Positions 26,377 through 35,515 are shown, numbered from the stretch's first letter. The stretch: 64,000 nt of DNA from Anabaena azotica FACHB-119 (GCF_014697625.1 NZ_JACJSG010000018.1:78276-142275); one strand, 5' to 3'. Notes: generated by a model not told the origin, from the letters alone. Numbers and translations are program-made.

Positions 26377-27486
26377 TTATGGTGTTTGGTTGATCTTACT
26401 TATTTGCTGTCGGGAAAAATCAGTAGTCCTGACGATGCGTATCCCTTGAGCAGTAATGTGTGCTACTTCAGGATAGAACTGCATCGGTGATTTTTCTGGC
26501 GCTCTAGCTACAGCATCAGCGATCCGCAATTGGGTTGGTTCCATTTGCAAGGCCATGATTAGACATTCACGATTACCCGCAGCCCCAGCATGAGCAATTC
26601 CCCGCATACGACCCCACACCAAAATATCCCCATCTGCCACTACGATACCACCTGGATTGATATCTCCCAATAAAATTACTGTACCTGGATGGCGTATTTC
26701 TACTCCAGAACGGATGGTCATTTCCAGATAAAGCGCGTCGGCTTGGGGTGTAGAAGATGCTTTTGATTCGGAACTGAGGACAGTTTCTGGTTGTAATTGT
26801 TCTACAGAATAACCAGATATGACAGCCGCGATCGCAGTTTGTCGCCTACTGGTGGCGACAGATTTGAGTTGCAGTTGCACTTCGCTAAAGGTTTCAGCGA
26901 GTTGTTGCAGTTGTCTACCATCTAGGAGGCGGTCATAAGCTACTAGATGTACGGATGTGTTCCGACTACGCAGGCGATCGCCTGCATTTAAGCGGAACTT
27001 TAATTGTTGCCAAATCTCAGCCCAAGTAAATTCTGTAGCAGGTAATTGTAATTCTGTAGGTAAAATTACTAATAGTCTTCCTGCCTCAGTTTTTAATTGC
27101 ACTTGGATGTTATTCTTGACTTTATTCTGGGCGATCGGCTCAGGAGCGTCCAGGCTCAACAAACTAAAATCAGTTTCTACCTCTTGTGTCTCCTGAGAAT
27201 TGGGTTCTAAATTTAAATCTAAGTCGAGGTTAAGTAAGTTGATCTGTGTCGGGGCAGAATTTGTCTGCTCATCTACAATTGAGGTATCCGACTCAACCTC
27301 AATCACTTCAGAATTTGATTTTAAATACTGAAGCACAGAATCTAGCTCCGCATCAGGAATTACAGAGTTAGATTCTGCATCAGTTGGTGCAGAATTTGAC
27401 TCTGAATTGACAACGGTAGAATTATACTCTGCATCTGAAAATGCAGAATTTGACCCTAAATTGGGGATGGCAGAATCAGAAGTCAT
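26377..27486 (-). CDS. minC: Septum-site-determining protein MinC with long acidic N-terminus
   Basis: The protein has 369 residues from ATG 27486 (a TTG at 27507 is less likely). The C-terminal beta-helix (about 260-360) with HPGTVILLGDINPGGIVVADGDILVWGRMRGIAHAG is diagnostic. The N-terminal FtsZ-inhibiting domain lies at about 120-230. Before it is an 85-90-residue acidic extension built from degenerate units of the type NSxxxDAE (for example SNSAPTDAESNSVIPDAE), absent from the ~230-residue enterobacterial protein. The extension may be a flexible tether; this is inference. Confidence 0.93.
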   Translation of the reverse strand: MTSDSAIPNLGSNSAFSDAEYNSTVVNSESNSAPTDAESNSVIPDAELDSVLQYLKSNSEVIEVESDTSIVDEQTNSAPTQINLLNLDLDLNLEPNSQETQEVETDFSLLSLDAPEPIAQNKVKNNIQVQLKTEAGRLLVILPTELQLPATEFTWAEIWQQLKFRLNAGDRLRSRNTSVHLVAYDRLLDGRQLQQLAETFSEVQLQLKSVATSRRQTAIAAVISGYSVEQLQPETVLSSESKASSTPQADALYLEMTIRSGVEIRHPGTVILLGDINPGGIVVADGDILVWGRMRGIAHAGAAGNRECLIMALQMEPTQLRIADAVARAPEKSPMQFYPEVAHITAQGIRIVRTTDFSRQQISKINQTP

Positions 27487-27565
27487 GCAGTACCAGCCAA
27501 AAGACAAGGGACAGACCCAGTAATTACCAATATTAAACTAGTTACTAATTACATCAACATTTTAC

Positions 27566-28891
27566 TTAAGTATTTTTAGTTAATATTTGATAAACTTTTC
27601 CCAAGGCGTTAGTATCCCCAACGTTCCCTGGAAACAATACTACTGGTAAATCAGGAAATTGTGGGTGGTTAGATGATGTTAGCACCATTGAACAACCAGG
27701 TAAAATTTGCCCTAGTAATCGGGCGGAAGTTAAAGCTAATCCTGTACTTAAGACATCATTGGAAGTAATACCGCCCTTACTGATGAGAAAGCCAATATCA
27801 TGAGGTAAGTTGCGGACAATATCCATCAATAAACTTGACACTTTGATGCCAAAATCTAAGCGAGTTTTTACATCTTTGAAAGTGAGTTCTTGACGGCTAG
27901 TGTATACTACTGGTGTTTTCAGAGATTGATGTACTTCCTCTACAGTAGCTTTAATTTCAGCTAACAGTATAGTCGCTGCATCTACCTGTTCATCAAGTAA
28001 CCGTGACACATTAACTTCAATTCCCACAGTTCCCTCAAGTTGTAACAGTGCTGCTAATTGCTGTGTCGTCTTTTTGACATGGGAACCAACTATCACTGCG
28101 CCTGGTTTACCCTTTCGCACATACTCAGCCATATTTTCGGCGGCGACTGGTTGGGGAGGTAGGGCAGCCAATGCTGTTAAAATACTGGCAGCACTGCGGA
28201 ATAAAAAGCGTTTACCTTGGCTAGCGGCGGCTAAGACATCGACAGCAAACTGGTTGAGATCAGCTTGGGTTTCCCCATCGACTACAGCGCAATGATTATT
28301 TGTCAGTTGGAGTAAGCGTTCTAAACTTCCCTGACGTATATCATCTAGTAAAAACCTTTCCACCGACTCAGCCGGAATTTTACCTTGAGTTTTTTCTTCC
28401 ACATACTTAGGTAAGTAGCTGTGATGATAGGCGAAAACTGAATCACGAGCAAATTCAGTTTCATGGACTGGGGTGGGTACACCATCGATAATTAGGTAGT
28501 GGATGCTGTCGCGGGTGATGCGTCCCCCCTCAAAAAAAGCAGGAACGAGAAAATGAGCATCAAAGGGGCCGAGTTCTTGAGCGATCGCATCCGTTTCGAT
28601 GGGATAATGTCCCCGCAAGGTAGAATCAGAACGGCTAACTACGAGAAAGTCATCCACACCTTCAGCAGCTAGCGCCACCTTTAAGTTTTGACAGACTTCT
28701 TTGGTAACAGATGCGGCTGATTCTGGAGTTAAAGCTCTGGTATTGGTGAGTATAAAGAAAATCGGCGCATCATCCCGTAACCCTGTGCGTAAAGTTTCCA
28801 CATCCCAACGCATCAGCAGCAAACAGCTATGGACTGTTTGAGAACCTGTAGGATCATCATCCAAGACAATTATTTTTGGTTTGTTGCTCAT
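27566..28891 (-). CDS. Four-carbon acid sugar kinase family protein
   Basis: The protein has 441 residues from ATG 28891. The N-terminal domain begins KIIVLDDDPTGSQTVH, then VVSRSDSTLRGHYP, and the C-terminal nucleotide-binding domain has ISKGGITSNDVL and LFPGNVGD. These are hallmarks of the family that phosphorylates four-carbon acid sugars such as erythronate or threonate. No aldolase or dehydrogenase partner is adjacent. The gene starts 5 bases after the stop of the membrane-protein gene, so they are likely co-transcribed. Confidence 0.9.
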   Translation of the reverse strand: MSNKPKIIVLDDDPTGSQTVHSCLLLMRWDVETLRTGLRDDAPIFFILTNTRALTPESAASVTKEVCQNLKVALAAEGVDDFLVVSRSDSTLRGHYPIETDAIAQELGPFDAHFLVPAFFEGGRITRDSIHYLIIDGVPTPVHETEFARDSVFAYHHSYLPKYVEEKTQGKIPAESVERFLLDDIRQGSLERLLQLTNNHCAVVDGETQADLNQFAVDVLAAASQGKRFLFRSAASILTALAALPPQPVAAENMAEYVRKGKPGAVIVGSHVKKTTQQLAALLQLEGTVGIEVNVSRLLDEQVDAATILLAEIKATVEEVHQSLKTPVVYTSRQELTFKDVKTRLDFGIKVSSLLMDIVRNLPHDIGFLISKGGITSNDVLSTGLALTSARLLGQILPGCSMVLTSSNHPQFPDLPVVLFPGNVGDTNALGKVYQILTKNT

Positions 28892-28896
28892 TGCAG

Positions 28897-29556
28897 TCAA
28901 CGGGACGATTGTAATTTTCTTAATTGTGCTTGTACATCAAGACCAATTTGCCATGCTTGATTAATAATTTGACCATATTCGCTAGCCTGAGTATTTTCTT
29001 TCATGGCTTGAATATTGGTTAAATGATTGACAAATAGTTCTTGTTGATTAGCAAGCAATTTTTTATTATCCCGCAAAAGTCGCTCTGTTTTCAAAGCTTG
29101 GACTAAATCTTCGCGTAACAGTTGCAGGGCGGTAATAACTTGGTCTCTATCCTCTAGGCTATGATCTAATCCTGAGACTGCCAATTGGTCGTTGACATCC
29201 ACAGCTACGATTAAGGCATGATATTGATCAACTGCATCTAAAAGCTTGATCAGGGTTTTGGAGGTGCGGAAACGTTGAGCGAGCGATCGCCCCAGTAACA
29301 GCAATGCTGCGACTATAATGAATAAAATGATACCTAATGGAATAGCTGAACCAATTGTGGGCAGGATGATGAAGGCATAGATTAAGCCCACAATGATGAT
29401 AGATAATACAAATACCAACGATATTTCCTGCTGCCAAAATTTTAATCGCTGTTGACGGTTGGCGATACCTGGACGCAGGACTCTATCTGGGGACAACCCT
29501 ATTAAGCGTCTGAGTTCTCCCTGACTAATTTCTAAACCTATCAAGTCTGGCTGCAC
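28897..29556 (-). CDS. Two-transmembrane protein with coiled-coil tail
   Basis: The 219-residue protein has two adjacent hydrophobic helices (about 46-66 and 70-90) separated by a short Pro/Gly turn. A long helical, partly coiled-coil C-terminus (about 95-215) follows. The N-terminal 40 residues contain GELRRLIGLSPDRVLRPG. I do not recognise a named family. It is the first gene of a unit with the sugar-acid kinase. Confidence 0.7.
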   Translation of the reverse strand: MQPDLIGLEISQGELRRLIGLSPDRVLRPGIANRQQRLKFWQQEISLVFVLSIIIVGLIYAFIILPTIGSAIPLGIILFIIVAALLLLGRSLAQRFRTSKTLIKLLDAVDQYHALIVAVDVNDQLAVSGLDHSLEDRDQVITALQLLREDLVQALKTERLLRDNKKLLANQQELFVNHLTNIQAMKENTQASEYGQIINQAWQIGLDVQAQLRKLQSSR

Positions 29557-29634
29557 AACTGAATATTCCTGTGGTCTGGGAGTTGTGCCATTATTTTAAT
29601 GTGGTTTGGCGATGGTTTTGTGAAAATTAGGCAA

Positions 29635-29692
29635 TTTTTTTAAACGCAGAGGAATAGGAGGTAAGCGCGGAGGGGCGCGGAGGAGTTTTGAG
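29635..29692 (+). repeat. Dispersed repeat AAACGCAGAGGAA..., copy 1
   Basis: A T-run followed by AAACGCAGAGGAAT, then GCGCGGAGGG and CGCGGAGGAGTTT. It matches 32660-32718 with only a few changes. Both copies lie in non-coding gaps. Confidence 0.8.
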
Positions 29693-29753
29693 ATTTAAGG
29701 AGGGTTTTCAGGTTTTAAGGCGATCGCTGGCAGTTTAGCAAACCAAAATAGTC

Positions 29754-29873
29754 ATGTGGGTCAAGCAGGGGGAGCAGTGGGAGAATTTACTAATAATTAT
29801 TGATGAGCAAGAGCCTGTGACGTTTGAACAGTTGACTGCACAGGCTCCCGATTGGATGGTGTGGATGGGGTAA
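29754..29873 (+). CDS. Possible small ORF of 39 codons
   Basis: An ATG frame encodes MWVKQGEQWENLL and continues to QAPDWMVWMG before TAA. The composition is more protein-like than random. There is no clear ribosome site, and an inverted repeat lies within it. It could equally be a remnant of a longer gene. Confidence 0.25.
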   Translation: MWVKQGEQWENLLIIIDEQEPVTFEQLTAQAPDWMVWMG

Positions 29874-30740
29874 CTAAAACAATAGTTATTTCACCATGCA
29901 GTACTTTTATTACTGCATTCGCTCCAGCGTGATTATGAATTTACTAGAGATGTTAGATACTTTACATAGTTTTACATTCTTGATTGCGTCGCTATTGTGA
30001 GGGATAAAGATATCAAAGTTTCGCAGTAATACGGCGAGGAAGAACAAAAGAGAGCATGATGAGTGCGATCGCTATGTTCGCCACAAGTATCGTAGTTGAA
30101 GCGCCAAATAATGTAAAAAAATAATAAGAACATTCTTGTTATGCTTAAACTACCTTGACACGCATCTATCTTAAGATATAAACTTTGCGTAGCCTATTAA
30201 ATTGATAATTGATGGTTTTCAACAAGATGGAACTATGCTTTGATGAGTATCATTTTTGTCAGTTAATAGACACAAATTCTTAAATCAAAGAGCATGAGGT
30301 TTAATTTATCAGCATAAATTTATTTATTGGCAAATGTTTCGCTCCTGTATAACTGCATTAGTTGTATTGCAGATATAGAATGAACTTTTTGCAAAGATAC
30401 TAAAAATATTAAGACTGGTTTGATTGTTCCTGCATCAATTGATGTCAAGAAAGTGAAAGTTTTCTATAATCCTCATCAAATATTTATTAACTTTGGGGAA
30501 TATAGTTTGTTTGTATTTCGTGAAAGTCTGTTTTTTCAAGAAAGCGTCTGATCTGATTTTTCTGTGCTGTTGATGCTCTGTTTTTGGATAAGACAACAGG
30601 AATACGAGTATTATTCGAGCTTTCATCACAATAGAAATGATAATTATTCCACATCACTTTTCTATTTAGGAATAGTCAATTCTTCAAAAAATAGTCCATC
30701 CTAATTTATTTTGATGTTAAACATCAAAGGAAATTTCAAT

Positions 30741-32252
30741 ATGTATCGTCGTTTTGTACTAATAGTGTGTGTTTTAACATTGGGTTTGTTAATTAGTAGT
30801 TGCAATCCTAGTATAAACATGGGGTACTTGCCTTTTCCTAATGGTTATGACTATATGGAAAATTTATCGACTCTAAACAAGGCGACTAAAGAAGGTAATC
30901 GCAAGATTATTCGTGAACATGCCTGGAAGTTATGGGCGGGTATCATGCAACCAATAGGAGAATCAAACTGGCCTGTCTGGTATACCTGGCCAAACACAAC
31001 GGCAGCTTTTAAAGCTCAATCTGCTGAAAAAATTCTTGGAGAAACTGACATAACTCAATCACGTTCTGGCGGATCGATAATAGCGAGAAACCGTGATAAT
31101 GGAGTGAAACCCAGTAAGATGATTTCCGAAACAGAGCCAAGGAAATACCCTTGTAAGAATAGCGATGGTCAAATAACCATTTGCGTAAACACACCCAATG
31201 CTCCAAGTTATGATATTGTTCCTAGCCAAGTTAAGAAAGAATATCCAACCGTTATTAAGAATGATAAAGACAACAATGAATACATTGTTGATGGTAGCCA
31301 TTTTCAGTATAACGGTGACATCATGATCCCTACTGAGTCACTCAGTCTAGAAGGCATGAATAACATACGCATCAGTCAACTCTACCTTACATCAAAGCTG
31401 GATCAACTACATAAAAAGAAATGGCCTCTAGAAGTGACTCCTCTATTTATCGTTACTAAACATATGTACTGGCCTGTAAAAGCCCAAGGAGTTACCGCTA
31501 TTCCTGTCTGGAATAATGACTTTCCCGACGATTATACAGATTATGTTGGTTACGAAACTTGGAATAATTTAGTGGGGGTTGATCCCAGTGGAAAAACAGT
31601 AGGAAAAAAGGAGAAAGTTAAGTTCTTATATAATGTGAAAGATCATGGCAAAGAAAAAGACTTACCAACTAAAGAACAAGATGCTTTAGTGTATGGTTTA
31701 GATAGTTTTTACTACCATAAAATTACAAAAGAGGACTGGGATTCATTTGATGAAGCCGATAAAGCAATTCTTAATGCCGCAAGCTATTGGGCAAACAATC
31801 AGCCAATCGGTATTGGTGATTACTTAGTTACCATCGCTATGCACATTAATACAAAAGAACTACCAAGCTGGACTTTACAAAGTGTTTGGTGGTCGGACAA
31901 GCCTGATCAATTACCTTATGCGGCTGATCGTCCTGAACTTCCACAGGCCAAAGGCCCTTGGAATCATTACTTGCTTACAGACGCTTACGCAATACCCCCT
32001 AACAATAAAGGTGAAGTTGATATTACAGTTAATCCATATATTGAAGGAGTCATTCATCCAATTGCTACCAGTTGTCGAAATTGCCATATACGAGCTGGAT
32101 GGCCAAAAGGTAAAGTCCTCGGCACTGCTAGTTATCAAAACCCTGACTGTTCTGATTTGTTAAGCTACCTTACTCCTGAAAGTAAATGCCTAAAGCCACT
32201 CACCTTGACTGATTACTTGTGGACTATTCCTGATCGAGCGATCTCGAAATAG
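30741..32252 (+). CDS. Lipoprotein with a c-type haem-binding CxxCH motif
   Basis: The protein has 503 residues from ATG 30741, 9 bases after AAAGGA. The N-terminus is a lipoprotein signal (hydrophobic core then LLISSC, Cys at about 21). Near the C-terminus SCRNCHIRAGWPKG contains one CxxCH haem motif. Many aromatic residues lie between, and no other cytochrome domain is recognisable. It should be anchored in the periplasm and may carry one haem. It is AT-rich and isolated, so horizontal acquisition is possible. The reaction is unknown. A long hairpin with T-rich tail follows. Confidence 0.72.
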   Translation: MYRRFVLIVCVLTLGLLISSCNPSINMGYLPFPNGYDYMENLSTLNKATKEGNRKIIREHAWKLWAGIMQPIGESNWPVWYTWPNTTAAFKAQSAEKILGETDITQSRSGGSIIARNRDNGVKPSKMISETEPRKYPCKNSDGQITICVNTPNAPSYDIVPSQVKKEYPTVIKNDKDNNEYIVDGSHFQYNGDIMIPTESLSLEGMNNIRISQLYLTSKLDQLHKKKWPLEVTPLFIVTKHMYWPVKAQGVTAIPVWNNDFPDDYTDYVGYETWNNLVGVDPSGKTVGKKEKVKFLYNVKDHGKEKDLPTKEQDALVYGLDSFYYHKITKEDWDSFDEADKAILNAASYWANNQPIGIGDYLVTIAMHINTKELPSWTLQSVWWSDKPDQLPYAADRPELPQAKGPWNHYLLTDAYAIPPNNKGEVDITVNPYIEGVIHPIATSCRNCHIRAGWPKGKVLGTASYQNPDCSDLLSYLTPESKCLKPLTLTDYLWTIPDRAISK

Positions 32253-32270
32253 ACATATCAGTATTAGTAT

Positions 32271-32346
32271 AATCCGCCATCTAAAGCCGTTCACAAGCAC
32301 AACCTTAGTGTTTTGAATGGAAGCTGAGGCGGATTTTCTTTTTTGG
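32271..32346 (+). terminator. Probable terminator of the lipoprotein gene
   Basis: AATCCGCC (32271-32278) pairs with GGCGGATT (32328-32335) and is followed by TTCTTTTTT. The loop is long (about 50 bases) and may contain weaker internal pairing. It begins 18 bases after the stop codon. Confidence 0.5.
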
Positions 32347-32572
32347 GATATCTGCTTATCAAAGCTGTTACCAAACAAGAACTAAACACCTGCCTTTCTG
32401 CGGTAGTCGCTACTAAAGCTTTAATTTGATTATTGAGTAAAACGAGTAAACGCGATCGCCTTTCGATTAATTCTTCTATTGCTTCCCATTGTCCAGGGCG
32501 AAAATTAGATGTTGTATTATCTAATGTCTGACGTAATAGCAATAGTGCTTTTTCTTTATTTGGAGTTACCAT
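32291..32572 (-). pseudogene. N-terminal remnant of a RecQ-type helicase
   Basis: The first ~44 residues (KEKALLLLRQTL, then FRPGQWEAIEELIERRSRLLV) match the start of RecQ-family helicases, including the FRPGQWEAI Q-motif region. The Walker A segment that should follow is absent, and the frame runs on with unrelated text to residue 93. No later helicase motifs are found downstream. It is a stub left by a deletion. Confidence 0.7.
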
Positions 32573-32659
32573 ATATACACTGTGATTAGTTATTCTTGTT
32601 TTAGCATCAAAAATAACTAGTGTCGGTAATTCTGAAGAAAAAGCTGTATAAATTTGGCT

Positions 32660-32718
32660 TTTTTTTTAAACGCAGAGGAATGGGAGGAAAGCGCGGAGGG
32701 ACGCGGAGGAGTTTCGAG
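32660..32718 (+). repeat. Dispersed repeat AAACGCAGAGGAA..., copy 2
   Basis: This matches 29635-29692, including the preceding T-run and the GCGCGGAGGG/CGCGGAGGAG core. The two copies are 3 kb apart and flank the haem lipoprotein and recQ stub. Confidence 0.8.
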
Positions 32719-32762
32719 AGTTATTGGTGAGTTTAGGAGAGGAATTTTTAGGGTTTATAGCA

Positions 32763-32874
32763 CAATACGGTTCAGATAAGAATAATTAACCGCCGATAAA
32801 CGCCGATAAACGCCGATTAGTTTAGATATTTAGTCAATGTTTCTGCCCAATTTAGCCTTAACTGAACCGTATTG
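32763..32874. repeat. Foldback element with 18-bp inverted ends
   Basis: CAATACGGTTCAGATAAG (32763-32780) is the complement of 32857-32874 with one mismatch. Inside lies a triplicated CGCCGATAAA unit. The size of 112 bp and lack of coding capacity suggest a MITE-like element. Confidence 0.75.
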
Positions 32875-32973
32875 GTTTATAGCAGTCGCCATAGATTAGA
32901 ACATAAATAAATCACAAATTTCCTAGCAGCTAGCCTTTGAGGCTGTCCCCTGTCCCCTATCCCCTATTCCCTA

Positions 32974-34521
32974 CTATGATGACCAATTGATGATGGCTTG
33001 GGTTAGTCCATCTAGGGTGTATTCTTCGGCTTCTACATCTACTCGGCCGAATAAGGTTTGACAAGTTTTTGAGGTTTGGGGGCCGATGGAAGCAATACAT
33101 ACTCCCTCTAAAATATTGGTGATATTGTTAGGAAATATTTGCTCTACAAGTTGGTAGAAAAATTGCCCGGTTTTAGAACTGGCAAAGGTAATTACATCTA
33201 TTGTGCGGTTTTTTAATGCTAGTTCTGCTGCTGGGGGGATACTAGTAGGACAGCAAGATTGATAAGCTGCAACTTCTATGACTTCTGCACCTTTGGCGGA
33301 TAATTCTTTAACTAAGATTTCTCTTCCGCCACTTTCTACTCTGGGGAATAATATCTTTTTTCCTTGCAGTGTTTCGGGGAAGTTTTCTACTAAGGAGTCA
33401 GCTACAAAGTTAGGGGGAATAAAGTCAGGTTGCAGTCCCCTTTGTTTGAGGCTTTGGGAGGTTTTTTCACCAACGACGGCGATTTTTACTCCCGCTAAAG
33501 CACGAGTATCTTTACCTTGGCTATTGAGTCTGTCAAAAAAGTAGTCTACGCCGTTGGTGGAGGTGAGAATTAACCAGTTGAAGTTGGATAAATTTGCGAT
33601 CGCCTGATCTAATTCCTCCCAACTAGAGGGTGGGCCTATTTCTAACGCTGGCATTTCAATTACTGTAGCGCCAAATGCAGCTAGGCGATCGCTAAATTGG
33701 CTCGATTGACCAGAGGAACGGGTGACTAAGATGGTTTTCCCAGTAAGAGGTAGATTACTAGACATAGGTGTGGTTGAGTTCTCTAAAGATATTTTCTCAG
33801 GTTGTAGGTAATTGCGTAGCCCAACAACTTCACCAATGACGATAACTACTGGGGAAAGGGATAAACCAGCCGTTTGTGCTAATATATTGCCTAATTGACC
33901 AGTCCAGATTTGTTGACTGGGGGTTCCTGCCCAACGAATAATGGCTATGGGTGTGAGGTGCGATCGCCCTCTTCGCAAAAGTTGATGTACAATATCCGCT
34001 AGGTTCTTTCCGCCCATCAATATTATTAGTGTGTCTAATCTTGACAGTGCTTCCCAATCTAAAACCTCAACTTCATGGGCTGTCAAGACTGCAAAACAGC
34101 GACTCATCACGGGATCTGTGATGGGTATTCCTGCTAATAAAGGTGCAGCTGTGGCTGAGGAAATTCCCGGTACTACCTCAAACTCACAACCTGCGGCTTT
34201 CAAAGCCTCAATTTCCGAGGTACAGCGCCCAAAAATAAAGGGGTCGCCTGATTTTAACCTGACGACTAGCTGACCTTGTTGGCAGAATTTCACTAATAAA
34301 TTATTGATGTCGGCTTGGGGTGTGCTGGGTTTACCGCCCCGTTTACCTACATCTACTTTGAGACAATCAGATGATACACACCCTAACAATTGCTCATCTA
34401 CTAGGGCATCATAAACCAACACTTGAGCCACAGCCAAGAGATGATAAGCTTTCACTGTCAGGTATGCGACATCTCCCGGCCCTGCGCCGACAAGGTAGAC
34501 TTTACCCTGTTGTTCAGTCAT
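32974..34521 (-). CDS. cobA-hemD: Uroporphyrinogen-III methyltransferase / uroporphyrinogen-III synthase fusion
   Basis: The 515-residue bifunctional enzyme begins with a CobA/SUMT domain (1-245). That domain has VYLVGAGPGDVAYLTVKA, RLKSGDPFIFGR, VVPGISSATAAP and LMGGKNL, and makes precorrin-2 from uroporphyrinogen III. A HemD domain follows (about 258-515) with ILVTRSSGQSSQFSDRL and ASSKTGQFF, which closes hydroxymethylbilane to uroporphyrinogen III. The two are joined by a short linker containing MSS. The fusion feeds sirohaem and cobalamin synthesis. The ATG start lies 48 bases downstream of the stop of the methyltransferase gene. Confidence 0.95.
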   Translation of the reverse strand: MTEQQGKVYLVGAGPGDVAYLTVKAYHLLAVAQVLVYDALVDEQLLGCVSSDCLKVDVGKRGGKPSTPQADINNLLVKFCQQGQLVVRLKSGDPFIFGRCTSEIEALKAAGCEFEVVPGISSATAAPLLAGIPITDPVMSRCFAVLTAHEVEVLDWEALSRLDTLIILMGGKNLADIVHQLLRRGRSHLTPIAIIRWAGTPSQQIWTGQLGNILAQTAGLSLSPVVIVIGEVVGLRNYLQPEKISLENSTTPMSSNLPLTGKTILVTRSSGQSSQFSDRLAAFGATVIEMPALEIGPPSSWEELDQAIANLSNFNWLILTSTNGVDYFFDRLNSQGKDTRALAGVKIAVVGEKTSQSLKQRGLQPDFIPPNFVADSLVENFPETLQGKKILFPRVESGGREILVKELSAKGAEVIEVAAYQSCCPTSIPPAAELALKNRTIDVITFASSKTGQFFYQLVEQIFPNNITNILEGVCIASIGPQTSKTCQTLFGRVDVEAEEYTLDGLTQAIINWSS

Positions 34522-34569
34522 GATTTGAGAATTGTGCGATCGCTTGCTTGTATGAGTATCAGTTTACTT

Positions 34570-35430
34570 CTAATTACGTCTGGCAACACACATCAAAGAT
34601 AAGGCTGCTTCTGAAGAATGAGGATTAATTCCAGATAACCATTGAGCGTAACGATACTTCATATGTGCTTGTCCATAATTGCCTTGTAGCACTTCTGCTC
34701 CCACTGTATGATTGTGCGGATAGACGTTGACTGTAAAGCCCAGGGGTTCTAATATTTGGTAATAAAATTGTCTTGTCATACCATCACTAGGTTTGTGATG
34801 AGTTTCACTCTTCAGCATAGCATCATGTTCCTTCTGGGACATAAACTTGCCAAAGCTCAACAATCTATATATTGGCACACGGATTTTGTACAATAGCATA
34901 GCCAAACCTTTCCAGTTCCAAGCCGTTTGCTGTGGATCATGGTCAGTAATAAGTAATCCACCTGGACGAACCAAACGCGCAGCTTCTGCTAAAACTTTGC
35001 CCATATTTTCGCAATGATGTAATGTTGCATTAACTGCAACAATATCCGCAAACCCATCAATAAATGGTAAATTGTGAGCATCTGCCAAAATGGGTGTATA
35101 ACCAATTGTTTGCGCCATTTTTAAAGAATTACACGACACATCGACACCAATTAACAATCTTGGGGAACCGCCCAAAGTCGCGTATAAATTTCCGGGGCCA
35201 CAGCCTATATCTACTACAATTTTGTCATCCCAACTACCGCTTGCTGATTGCCAACATTCTTGAAATGCTTTATCTCGATGGCAGGCTGCAAAGTAACCTT
35301 TTGCCCATTCAGTATTATCGTAATAAAATATGTTTGCTTTTATTGCTGGACTCAAATTATCAATTTGGCAAATAGGCATATCTCCAGTTTGCCAATTAAC
35401 ATTAGCATTTTGAGAAATGTATCGATGCAA
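34570..35430 (-). CDS. Class I SAM-dependent methyltransferase
   Basis: The 286-residue protein has motif I VVDIGCGPGNLYA (about 72-84), motif II IGVDVS, post-motif NLPFIDGFADIVAVNATLHHCEN and VRPGGLLITDHDP. This matches the methyltransf_11/UbiE-like group. Conserved HH in TLHHC and the C-terminal basic region do not identify a substrate. It lies between cobA-hemD and the polysaccharide genes, so modification of a sugar or lipid is possible but unproven. Confidence 0.85.
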   Translation of the reverse strand: MHRYISQNANVNWQTGDMPICQIDNLSPAIKANIFYYDNTEWAKGYFAACHRDKAFQECWQSASGSWDDKIVVDIGCGPGNLYATLGGSPRLLIGVDVSCNSLKMAQTIGYTPILADAHNLPFIDGFADIVAVNATLHHCENMGKVLAEAARLVRPGGLLITDHDPQQTAWNWKGLAMLLYKIRVPIYRLLSFGKFMSQKEHDAMLKSETHHKPSDGMTRQFYYQILEPLGFTVNVYPHNHTVGAEVLQGNYGQAHMKYRYAQWLSGINPHSSEAALSLMCVARRN

Positions 35431-35470
35431 TGATCAAAATGTATGGATATTCATAGCGAGGGGTTTAATA

Positions 35471-35515
35471 CTTTTGACTTTTGACTTTTGACTTTTGACT
35501 TTTGACTTTTGACTT
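35471..35515. repeat. STRR heptanucleotide array (TTTTGAC)n
   Basis: Six perfect tandem copies of TTTTGACT-type heptamer fill the gap between two minus-strand genes. Confidence 0.9.

Larger units (their letters stand above)
29557..30740. other. 1.2-kb AT-rich intergenic region
   Basis: The left part holds a dispersed repeat (29635-29692) and a possible 39-codon open frame (29754-29873). The latter encloses a 9-bp GAGCCTGTG/CACAGGCTC inverted repeat (29811-29847). The part from 29900 to 30740 is AT-rich with no convincing gene; a minus-strand frame at 30435-30629 looks random. Confidence 0.5.
32573..32973. other. Intergenic region made largely of repeats
   Basis: It contains copy 2 of the AAACGCAGAGGAA repeat (32660-32718) and a foldback element with 18-bp ends (32763-32874). 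No gene is visible. A run of CCCCTAT/CCCCTGT text lies just before the cobA-hemD stop. Confidence 0.5.

Noticed and set aside
30435..30629. Minus-strand frame of 64 codons in the AT-rich gap
   Set aside because: No ribosome site, random-looking basic sequence and no neighbour relation.
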